28,129 nucleotides of DNA, taken from NCBI GenBank assembly GCA_001275005.1, contig JWZX01002252.1, positions 1 through 28,129 of the forward strand. Reading direction: 5' to 3'. Of this stretch, positions 8,991 to 16,696 are shown one piece after another (the first letter of the stretch is position 1; each line of letters opens with the position of its first letter). The DNA comes from Chrysochromulina tobinii. Lineage: Eukaryota > Haptophyta > Prymnesiales > Chrysochromulinaceae. The translations under genes and the position numbers were made by a program. The notes under the pieces are model-generated. The model was not told where the DNA came from. It was given only the letters and a program-made list of their open reading frames with translations, and ran no database searches.

Positions 8991-9325
8991 GCAGGGAGCA
9001 AGCACCCCCTTCGCCCCTTCGTCCCACCCCTTCACTCCTTCGCCCCGCTTGCGAGGGCCCCCTTCTCCAAGGATTTCTGCAGGCGGTCGCCGAGGAGCAT
9101 GATGAGGACCACCGTCGTGACGAACCCTTCCGGCGCTCCAGAGGGGAGGCGTCGAGAGGGTCGCAGCGTGCGCACGGCGAGTGTGAAGCGCCCGCCACAG
9201 CGCTCGGTGGCTCGAGAGCGAGCCTGCCGACACTCAGCTCGCTCAATCTGCAATCTCACTTGAGCCTCGAGGGGGAGATGAGCACGGCCGAGCGGATAGC
9301 GCGCTGGCGGGAGCCCCGAAGGTGA
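7664..9325 (+). CDS. Hypothetical single-span membrane protein, long copy
   Basis: I do not recognise the family. From ATG at 7664 the ORF gives 553 residues. The open frame extends to 7364, but that extension is antisense to the neighbouring inverted copy, so I reject it. The N-terminus has MYEEDGLEWVTNLPWRSCLHAFEVYQ's acidic/aromatic character, then a hydrophobic span HILGTIGAALVLLIVW (about residues 51-66). A Ser/Pro-rich region, a unique central block (KFWNDAFKQHLQDELAIY) and an Ala/Glu/Arg-rich probable coiled coil (about 8540-8700) follow. After these come two related acidic helices (EEEAAACEELLRLAVAS and EEEAVACAESLR) and a Pro-rich, basic tail. A divergent promoter with the minus-strand copy would lie in 7515-7663. 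The last 100 residues look low in information and could include an unrecognised intron. Confidence 0.6.
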   Translation: MYEEDGLEWVTNLPWRSCLHAFEVYQKNAEGKIDGTMSEWPLASGDEVAKHILGTIGAALVLLIVWRTSQLRTHGVQQVVREPPEDVRATTSTTKLGERTADTTPASDPPSVKPGTCADDFPRTRSRPGSRNSHTPVSWAEPISSASEETAITSAPSPVPSRSVTRGSVFDADFWNAVPTATLVQTPVATRPPVTMTAEADARKFWNDAFKQHLQDELAIYELGVDAPLHSDADDDNGNANEYSEGEGDALQAAAIAPHVRTDGQLCYCRRCLLLRSVRKPASQPASQPTPRPNPKQAAQARLAQADSARAAAKAEVRRVEVELAAAAEAAAAENANRQAAAARQAPLLPPLPSPANGDGWPGEANAEVEGDSLSPHQIHTQLGAQLGADEGTMSEAMTEEEAAACEELLRLAVASEAMSEEEAVACAESLRTPAFDLPVHCGREQAPPSPLRPTPSLLRPACEGPLLQGFLQAVAEEHDEDHRRDEPFRRSRGEASRGSQRAHGECEAPATALGGSRASLPTLSSLNLQSHLSLEGEMSTAERIARWREPRR

Positions 9326-9749
9326 GCACAACCATGCTCCGTGGTGAAATGGTGTGTGCATGTCGTCTGTTTTGTGCGAGCGTACGGAAGACGTTTCTGG
9401 CGTCGATATGGACAACGTTGGCTCGTGGCTGTGGCAGTACTGGCTGTCAAGCTCGATTGAGGATTGTCCTCGATCTCCCTGTGTAGTTAGTCGCGTCAGT
9501 CTTACGTAATAACGGCCGTGTTCAGTCAACGATTCGACGGTTTCGAATTGTCCCCAGCAATGGTCCCCAGCTTCCCCACAAGCCACATGCACGCCATGGC
9601 ACACCTCCCGGCCGACACCCAGCACCCCCTCGTCCCCAGCACACAGCACGGACAATCTCCGGTTGACAGACGACACTGCGGCTGCACCTCGGAGCACCTA
9701 TGACCTAACGTCCGGCGTCTTGCCTCTTGAACGGCTCGTTACTACACCG
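9326..9749. other. Convergent intergenic region, no gene seen
   Basis: Lies between the stops of the plus gene and the minus IQ/PDZ gene. A short imperfect hairpin GATTGAGGATTGTCCTCGATC (about 9456-9476, one mismatch in the stem) is the only structure noted. A minus ORF crosses the stretch but has no recognisable domain. Confidence 0.5.
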
Positions 9750-10144
9750 TCAGCCAAACTTCTTCGTCGTCCATGACATGGTGCGCTTGACGGACCCCCC
9801 CGAGGGCTTCTTGTCGAATGACATCGATCGGCGGATCGCATTCATCGCCTTCATCGGTGTCGCTACAGGTGCCTCCTTCTTCTCCTGGCGCAGGATCTCG
9901 ACCACGTAGACGGGGCGCCCGGGTACCATGACGTCCTGCATCAGCTTGCCTGTGCACGACTTGCCGTCCACGGTCAGGATGACATCATCGAGCTGCACGA
10001 GGCCCTGCTGCTCGGCCCGCCCCCCCGGCTTGACGGTGATGATCGTATTGGTAGAGTCGAGCTCGAGTCCGAGGCCTTGCGGCCCGCGCTCGAGCACAAA
10101 GGTGCGCCGTGTCGCTGAGACCGCAACCATCGCTGGCTTGCCAT

Positions 10145-10178
<34 letters not shown>

Positions 10179-10742
10179 CTTGCCGAACGAGAGCGAGCGC
10201 ATCACTCGTTTTGCGGTCCCGCCGCCGCCTCCCGGGGAAGGCGGTGGAGCCTCCGGCATCGCCGGGAGAGTACCTCCAACAGCTCGTGCAGAGCCTTTCT
10301 TCTTGCCAAACGAGAGCGATCGGCGCACGACGCTGCCGAAGCCCTCCTTTTGTCTGCGCAGCTGACGAGCGCGGTTCCTCGCGAGGTGGCCGCGCCAAGT
10401 CATGTTGATCTTCGTGGCCGCCCGCGTCCTCGCTGCCGCTTGCGTCTGCCGTTCGCGCTCTTTGCTCATCAAGGCCTCCATATTCGCCCTATTGCGTCTT
10501 TCCTCCCGCTCCATGTACACGCACTGGATGTGCCTCGCAGCAAGCTGGCGGGTGCGGTTGTCAACGTAAACTGCGTGGCGCCTCCAGTGCGACTGGACCA
10601 AGAGCACTGCCTGCTCCTCGGTCATTGAATGTCCTTTAAGCACAGCGCCGACCGCAGCCATGAACCCGCCCGACTCGAGCATCGCCCCAAAATTTCCGAA
10701 CAACCCGCCCCGTTTCGGCGTCGCTGGAGCGTCATCTCCCAT
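9750..10742 (-). CDS. IQ-motif and PDZ-domain protein with repeated RRSLSFGKK motifs
   Basis: A predicted 330-residue scaffold. Residues 43-80 and 107-125 contain IQ-like calmodulin-binding helices (VLLVQSHWRRH; KINMTWRGHLARNR). Residues 212-285 form a PDZ domain with a GLGLEL carboxylate-binding loop, IITVKPGGRAEQQG and LDDVILTVDG. Four copies of a basic Ser/Thr motif occur: RRSLSFGKKK (140-149), MRSLSFGKKS (181-190), RRSMSFDKKP (304-313) and KRTMSWTTKK (319-328). A poly-Ser run comes from a CTG/CAG microsatellite at about 10146-10174. The R-x-S/T-x-S pattern is the kind of site basophilic kinases use, and in some families basic helices of this kind bind membranes or calmodulin; both are inference. 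I chose ATG 10742 because the sequence upstream is low-complexity, though in-frame ATGs further upstream exist. Confidence 0.8.
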
Positions 10743-11188
10743 TCGGAAGTGGTGCTCGGCGGCCCGACACTGTGGGGGTGCACCACGGAGCCGCGGGTGC
10801 AAGTCTACGTGTCGGTTTCGGAACTTTCGCCGCCACCAAAGTTGCGGGCCGGAGTTTTTCATTTTCGGTTTTTTGTCAGAATTGCTTTGGAAACTGAGCA
10901 TAAACACGCTTAGGACTTCGGCCATCCCCTGAGGGCAGAAAGCACACACACTGTAACCCTCTCTCACGCGTCCTGTGGACCATACAGCTGACGAGCGACC
11001 AGAAACTGGCCCGCAGAGAGAGAGACGCTCGAGCCGGACAGGAACGGAAGAGGGAAGCCCGGGGGGCTGTCCGGTCGCAGCGCAAACCGCAACCGCCTCG
11101 CCCTCTCTCTCTCTCCCTCTCACTCCCCCTCTCTCTCGCCCTCTCTCTCTCTTTATCGCATAGCTGCAACATGCAATCCACCGTACTC
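10743..11188. other. Intergenic/5' region with CT-rich tract
   Basis: Lies between the Kelch gene stop and the IQ/PDZ start, both on the minus strand. The minus frame stays open across it but is low in information. A polypyrimidine tract on the plus strand (about 11098-11153, CT/CCT units), which is GA on the transcribed sense, dominates the upstream half. Confidence 0.5.
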
Positions 11189-14100
11189 TCACTTCTTCTT
11201 CTTCTTCGGGGCCTCCTCTACCACAGGTTCGGGCGCCGTCACGGGCGCGGGCGGCACGAGCTCGGGGCACCCCCCAAGGTACTCCTTCACCTTGGCGCCG
11301 AAGCCTTCGCCCGATTTGGGGCCGAATTTGGCTTTTAGGAGCAGCCACAGGAAGGTGAGGAAGTCGTCATAGTCCACCACGAGCTCCTGCAGGACTGCGA
11401 GCTCTTGCGCACTCATGCCCTCATGAGTGAGGCCGCGTTCAAAGTCCGGCTGCGCGCGTGTGAAGAGAACGATGGCGATCTCCTTGGAGAGGGGCTCCGA
11501 GTACATGCCCTTGAGCTTGCCCAGCTCTGTGACCGCGTCGCCGATGCGCGCGACGCCCATCCGAACGGCGGCCTCTGTGGACTGCTCCGCGCTCATCTCG
11601 GCGCTCGGCGGCGGCCTCGTCGGGGCGGAAGCCTTCGCAAAGAGCTCGCGCAGGACCTTATCGTGCGTCAAGATCGCCTTCCATGCGCCGTCGTTTGGCG
11701 TCCAGGGCGGTGGCAGCTCGTATAGGGTGGGCGGCGCTTCCTCGTCGTCCTCGTCTTCGTCCGCTTGCACCTGCTCGAGCAAAGGGCAGTTGACGAGACG
11801 CGTGAGCACCGACCGCGTGTTGGCATACCACGCCGCAAACGGATCGGCGTCATCTGACGCAGCGGGGGCCGGTGCGGGGGCCGGTGCGGGGGCCGCCTCG
11901 GGCGCCGTCTCGGGCGCCGGCGCCGGTGCGCTCTCGTCGCCCAAGACGGCGCTCTCGTCGCCCAAGACGGCGCTCTCGTCGCCCTCTGCTGGCGCGGATG
12001 GAGGTGGGATCTCGTCTGCAGGTGCTGCTTCTTCTTCCGCTGGCGCCGCCGCCTGTTCCGCCGTCGCTGCCGCCATCGCGGCCATTGCAAGCTCGGTATT
12101 GTATTTCCTATTGGCTTTGGCGACATCATCGTCCGAGAGGACGATGGGTGTGCCGTCCGCGATGCCATCCATGCCAAGGTAGACGGGCGCCGCCAGCCGC
12201 GCGAGAGCGAGACCGAAGCGCGCGAGCCCCAGCCCATCTTTGTCCGATCCGTCGCCGCTCGGAGGAAGAGCTGTCAAGCTGAAGGCACCGCCCGCCTTCT
12301 CGGTCACCCCACTGGTGAGCTCTTCGTACAGGGCCGAGAGTGTACGCCGACCCATGCCCTCGGGTCGCTCGACGAGCTTGCTGAAGCGCGTGAGCAAGTT
12401 CCATGCACGGCGGTTGAGTTTCGGCGGTGCGCCCGCAGCCGGCGGCCCTTCCGTCGGAGCACTGAAGCTCGCATGCAAGTCCCGCAGCTTGCGATGGTGC
12501 GCTTGGATGGCGGCGATGACGGCCGTGGGCACGGCGGCCTTGACGAGCGTGGGAGTGACGGTGGCGCCCCATTCGGCGAAGAGGCGCTCATCCTCGGCCT
12601 TCTCCGCGGCCAGGCGGGCCTCTTCCTTTTGGCGCGCCTCCTCCCGCGCGACGGCCTCCAACCGGTCAAGCTCGGCCTGGAGCGAGAATTGCGTCATCCA
12701 GAGCTCGAACGAGTCTGGCGGGCAGTCGGCCGGCCGGTCGGCGATGCGCCCGATCGTGATCTTCTTGGCGAGCAGCAGCGTCGACCCAAACGCAATCGAG
12801 AGAACGAACTGGCCGTGCATGCGAACTCCGTAGGTGAGCCGCAGCACGCCTTCGCCCACATCACTGAGCTCGACCATCGGGTTCGTACCGTCCTTGTCTT
12901 GGTTGCGCAGCGTCACGTGGATCGACTCGCGGAAATTGGGCACCATCTTGCCCATCCAATTGGAATATGCGTCGCGGCCGGTGAGCAGCACGAACCGGTC
13001 GACAGGCTTGTCCCAGTCGACATAAGCGTCGTGCAAGCCCGAGCCGTGCATGGTGATGTGCGGAGGCGAGAGTGCATCCGGCTCCACCTTGATGCGCACG
13101 GGCTTGCCCTTGACGGTGAGCCCGTCGTGCTGCACCGTCAGGTCGTAGTCACCCGCGACCGTCACGCCCACGCTCGTACCGCTCAGGGACGTGAAGCTGT
13201 GGGTTGCGCCCTCCTCGATCGGGACCGGCTTCGGGTACAGGGGGAAGTCGTCGTCATCATCATCCGGTGGCTTGGTCTTGAGCTGCACACGCTGCAGCCG
13301 CCACGTGAAGTGCTTCGCCTTGGCGTCTTCACGGAGCTCAGAAGAGTTGCCAAATCGGTCCTTGGGCTGCAGATTGAACGAGATCGTGCCGCCCGCGTTG
13401 ATGAGCACATCATTGCCCTTGGGCGGAGGGACCATTAGGAGCTCAGTCGCCTTCGCGTCGGTCGGTCCCGCCTCGAGCGTGACGCCAACCTCTTTGACGA
13501 TTCGGCCCCCGAGGCGTACAATGAACAGGCAGCTCCCCGCGCGCTCGTAGTAGTAGCGCAGCTCGTGCGTCCCGTTGGCGAGGTCAGACGCGGCCTCCTC
13601 GGGCGTGAGCAAGTTCGGCTCGGCGCCTTCCTCGAGGTTGCCTGGCGAGCGGAGCGCGCACGTGAACGCGTCGCCGCCCGTGGCGCGCCGCCGGCCACGC
13701 TGGTCGAACGTGTGGAGGACGAGTGTGTACTGGGTGCCGACGAGGCCGGCGGTGGGGCCTTTGAGACGGAGTCGGCTCGTGTCGACCTCGGAGGTGAGTA
13801 CGAGCTCCGTCTCATCTACCGTCCACGCCTCCTCCGAGTGGCCCTCGTCCACATACGCCTCGACAAGCACCGAGCCGTCGCACAGAAAGTCGGCCATGTC
13901 GGGCACGGTGCAGGCGACCTTCGAGCTGCTCACATACGTCGCGAGGACGACCTTGCACAACTCCGTCGATGAAAGGCAGAGCGGCGGTGGCGGCAGCGGC
14001 ATGCCGCTCGTCGCCGGCGGCGGCGGCGGCGGCGGCGGCAGGTGCGGCGTCGAGAAGCGCACGAAGATCTTGTACCCATCCTTGAACCCACGTCCATGCA

Positions 14101-16189
14101 GCGTCAGCTCCGCTCCGCCGCCCACAGTCGCCTCCGGGCGTGGACGGGCCGACATCGCCGCGCGCGCCGCACGCGCGGCGGCGCGGGCGGCGGCGACCTC
14201 GGGGGGCGTGCCCTCTACATCCGCAGCGGGCTTGACCGAGAGCGAGGCGATCGAGTAGCCGACGCCGTACCCCCCGGCAGTGAAGGTGCCCGCAAGGGGC
14301 CCTGCCGTGTCAAAGGCGCCGACCTCGCCACACCCTCCGAAGCAGAGCAACGTCGCCGTACCCGTACCCACCATCGCAGCCTCCTGCCGCCGATTCGGGT
14401 GCTCGCCCCGCGGGTGTTGCCAGTAGCCCGCCGACTCGAGCACGTGCGGCGCGGTGAGCATGCCCGTGCGGGTGTCCGGCTTCAGGTGGAAGAGTGCGGT
14501 GTCGTGGTGGCACGTGCGCCCCCGGCCGCCGAAGAGGATCAACGAGGTGCCGAGGACTGCTGCGCCGCAAGACTCGCGCGGCGAAGGGGGGACGCCGCAC
14601 ATCTCGAGGCGCGCCCAGACGAGCTCGACGAGGTCGAGTGCGTAAAGGTCGCCCAGCGCCACCGATGCATGCACGGAGCGCCCTCCGAAGAGCAAAGCGA
14701 GCTTGCGCGCGCCCACCGCCTCGAAGACATGGCGAGAGCGCGGAAAGGGCGCCGAACCAGTCGTGCTGAGCTCGGCCCACTCGAGCAGGCCCTTCGGGCC
14801 GATCGAGAGCTTCCACAGGTCATTCAGCGGGAAGTGCACCCACTTTGCTGGCGTGTTCCGCGGCCGGCTTCGCGCCGCCGGCGTGCGCCGCAGCATGAGG
14901 GCGTCCTCCCCCATCCCAGCCATCTGCTGCAACTCGAGCTCGCGAGCCGCACCGGCGGGCACGCGGTAGGCGCGCGCGCCCGGGTCGGTGCCGGACATGG
15001 ACAGGCGTGCGAGCTCGAGGTACATGAGCGCGTCAGCGGGCGAGTGCGGCCGACGCTGTGAGCCGGCGCTCAGCACGGCGCCCAGCAGCTTGCCAGCGGA
15101 GCCAGAAGGGGTGAGGGTGAGGGTGCTGCGGGGAGAGCCGGGTGGCATCAGATGTGGCTGGGGCTTGGCGGGGGTCGTCTGTGGGCGCTGTGGCGAGCGC
15201 GCCGCCGCTGGTAGCGCGTGCGAGACCACCTTCGAGGGCGCGCGCGCGCGGGTGGGCGAGGGAGGTGAGCGCCGTCCCGGCGACGGCGCGCGGCAACCGA
15301 CCATTTCATCAAACGGTCGAGCCCCTTGCACATCAGTCCGTTCCATGAGAGAGAGCATGGGCAGCGTGGCGGAGGGAGGGTCGCTGAGCTTCGCCGACGC
15401 GGAGGCCTTGCCCGGCGCCTGTGCCTTGATCGTGAGCAGGCCGAGCAGCTCGTCGCGATCGTCGGAGCGCATCAGCACCTCTCCTCCGAACATGTAGAGC
15501 GTACTGTCGAGAGAGGTCGACGCATGGTGCGCGCGCGCGCATGGCTGCTGTGTGCCCGTCGTGCGCTCCTTGGTCCAGAAGAGCGTCGAGGCGGGGCCGT
15601 CGGCCTCTGATTTCGACTTGTACTGGCTCAGCGCGTGCAGCTCCGACGACAGCCCCTCCTCCGTGCGGCCTCCGAATAGAAGGACAAGATGCCTGCCTAG
15701 CGAAGTGGCTGTGTGGCCCGCGCGCGGCGCTGGCGGCCGACCGCGCACCGCGCCGCGCTCGGACGGCGTGCACCAGCGCATCTTGAGCGGATCGAAGCAC
15801 TCGACCTGGTTCGAGGCTAGCTCGCCGCTCTCCTCGAGGCCGCCAAAGAGCACGAGCCGCGCTGTGCTGCCCGCGCCGATGCGGCAGAAGGACGACGAGA
15901 CGCGGCCGGGCACGCGCACTCGTTGGCTGTCCTCGAGCATGTTCCATTCCATGGTCGCATTGTCAGTGGAGCCGCCGTTGCGGTACTGGTTGTGCGCGCC
16001 GTTCCGGTCGGGCGGCGCTGTGATACGCGCGCTGATGAACTCGCTTTTGTTGTTGTCCTCAAAGCTGAACGTGCCAAGCTTAGCATCGAGGCGCCCCCAC
16101 TGCGTGTCGCGGTGCTCTCGCTCCGCGCGGGCGATCGCCCGCTTCTGCGCGGGGCTCATTGGCTTCTTATTCGCCTCGTCCTCTGGCAT
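11189..16189 (-). CDS. Kelch, IPT and filamin-like multidomain protein
   Basis: A 1666-residue single-exon ORF. The ATG at 16189 is immediately preceded by an in-frame TAG, so the start is firm. Six Kelch blades show the xLxFGG signature: LVLFGG (about 112-117), LVLLFGG (168-174), LYMFGG (231-236), LALLFGG (497-503), LILFGG (550-555) and LLCFGG (613-619). A low-complexity insert of about 200 residues separates blades 3 and 4. An IPT/TIG-like fold (about 690-800; GGGAELTLHGRGF, CTVPDM) follows, then about three filamin-like Ig repeats (about 805-1150). These have recurrent YTLVLHTFDQRGRR, FNLQPKDRFGN and GRDAYSNW strands. A Glu/Arg/Ala helix (about 1165-1205), an Ala/Pro/Glu region with repeated VLGDESA, a helical C-terminal part and a KKKKK end complete it. 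Kelch-filamin combinations suggest a cytoskeletal or flagellar scaffold, but the sequence does not prove this. Confidence 0.85.
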   Translation of the reverse strand: MPEDEANKKPMSPAQKRAIARAEREHRDTQWGRLDAKLGTFSFEDNNKSEFISARITAPPDRNGAHNQYRNGGSTDNATMEWNMLEDSQRVRVPGRVSSSFCRIGAGSTARLVLFGGLEESGELASNQVECFDPLKMRWCTPSERGAVRGRPPAPRAGHTATSLGRHLVLLFGGRTEEGLSSELHALSQYKSKSEADGPASTLFWTKERTTGTQQPCARAHHASTSLDSTLYMFGGEVLMRSDDRDELLGLLTIKAQAPGKASASAKLSDPPSATLPMLSLMERTDVQGARPFDEMVGCRAPSPGRRSPPSPTRARAPSKVVSHALPAAARSPQRPQTTPAKPQPHLMPPGSPRSTLTLTPSGSAGKLLGAVLSAGSQRRPHSPADALMYLELARLSMSGTDPGARAYRVPAGAARELELQQMAGMGEDALMLRRTPAARSRPRNTPAKWVHFPLNDLWKLSIGPKGLLEWAELSTTGSAPFPRSRHVFEAVGARKLALLFGGRSVHASVALGDLYALDLVELVWARLEMCGVPPSPRESCGAAVLGTSLILFGGRGRTCHHDTALFHLKPDTRTGMLTAPHVLESAGYWQHPRGEHPNRRQEAAMVGTGTATLLCFGGCGEVGAFDTAGPLAGTFTAGGYGVGYSIASLSVKPAADVEGTPPEVAAARAAARAARAAMSARPRPEATVGGGAELTLHGRGFKDGYKIFVRFSTPHLPPPPPPPPATSGMPLPPPPLCLSSTELCKVVLATYVSSSKVACTVPDMADFLCDGSVLVEAYVDEGHSEEAWTVDETELVLTSEVDTSRLRLKGPTAGLVGTQYTLVLHTFDQRGRRRATGGDAFTCALRSPGNLEEGAEPNLLTPEEAASDLANGTHELRYYYERAGSCLFIVRLGGRIVKEVGVTLEAGPTDAKATELLMVPPPKGNDVLINAGGTISFNLQPKDRFGNSSELREDAKAKHFTWRLQRVQLKTKPPDDDDDDFPLYPKPVPIEEGATHSFTSLSGTSVGVTVAGDYDLTVQHDGLTVKGKPVRIKVEPDALSPPHITMHGSGLHDAYVDWDKPVDRFVLLTGRDAYSNWMGKMVPNFRESIHVTLRNQDKDGTNPMVELSDVGEGVLRLTYGVRMHGQFVLSIAFGSTLLLAKKITIGRIADRPADCPPDSFELWMTQFSLQAELDRLEAVAREEARQKEEARLAAEKAEDERLFAEWGATVTPTLVKAAVPTAVIAAIQAHHRKLRDLHASFSAPTEGPPAAGAPPKLNRRAWNLLTRFSKLVERPEGMGRRTLSALYEELTSGVTEKAGGAFSLTALPPSGDGSDKDGLGLARFGLALARLAAPVYLGMDGIADGTPIVLSDDDVAKANRKYNTELAMAAMAAATAEQAAAPAEEEAAPADEIPPPSAPAEGDESAVLGDESAVLGDESAPAPAPETAPEAAPAPAPAPAPAASDDADPFAAWYANTRSVLTRLVNCPLLEQVQADEDEDDEEAPPTLYELPPPWTPNDGAWKAILTHDKVLRELFAKASAPTRPPPSAEMSAEQSTEAAVRMGVARIGDAVTELGKLKGMYSEPLSKEIAIVLFTRAQPDFERGLTHEGMSAQELAVLQELVVDYDDFLTFLWLLLKAKFGPKSGEGFGAKVKEYLGGCPELVPPAPVTAPEPVVEEAPKKKKK

Positions 16190-16696
16190 CTACTCGGGGC
16201 GCGCTCCGGAGGATATGCTTGTTTCGCGTCGATCGGGAGAAATGCGTGCCGCGTAACGGAAGAAACTAGAAGTCAAAACTTGAAAGAGCTGACGGGCGTC
16301 CATCAGTTTCGTCGCGGTCCCGCTCGGGGGAGCCTTGTTCGAGATCAGTCACTCATACAGGTATTTCGCGGACCCTAGGCGCGCGACATACCTTCTCAGC
16401 GCTGACCTTTTCGTCCTTCCGCTAGGGTGTAGCCGTGCACCCTGCGCGTGCGACCCCGTGTAGCGTGTATAGCTATGGTCCGGTCACTAAAAGCAACACT
16501 TTCCTAAACTACTAGTACTGCTACTGTCCGATCCAGGCCCACGTTTCAAACGTTGGCGACCGACCCACCACCCGCCCGATCAGGCATCGGGACTATCTTC
16601 TCGCCGCCCCGACCAGAAGGCAAATCACTTCACAGATCCCTAGAGCTAGACGCTAGAGCGGTACATGCTGCACGGAAGCATGTCAAATTTAGGAGA
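16190..16696. other. Intergenic region, no gene seen
   Basis: Lies downstream of the channel stop and upstream of the Kelch start, both on the minus strand. It holds no long ORF with a recognisable domain and no repeat that I can see. It presumably contains the channel 3' UTR and the Kelch promoter. Confidence 0.5.

Noticed and set aside
9032-9697. Minus-strand ORF with a hydrophobic patch (FVTTVVLIMLLG)
   Set aside because: It overlaps the end of the plus gene, its composition is ordinary shadow sequence and it has no recognisable domain.
10743-11348. Upstream extension of the IQ/PDZ frame to 11348
   Set aside because: It overlaps the Kelch gene's coding end and passes through a GA/CT tract as Arg/Glu repeats. 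ATG 10742 precedes the first protein-like sequence.
11427-15061. Several long plus-strand ORFs opposite the Kelch gene
   Set aside because: They are Arg/Ala/Pro-rich shadows expected in high-GC DNA. The minus frame has clear Kelch and Ig-like domains throughout.
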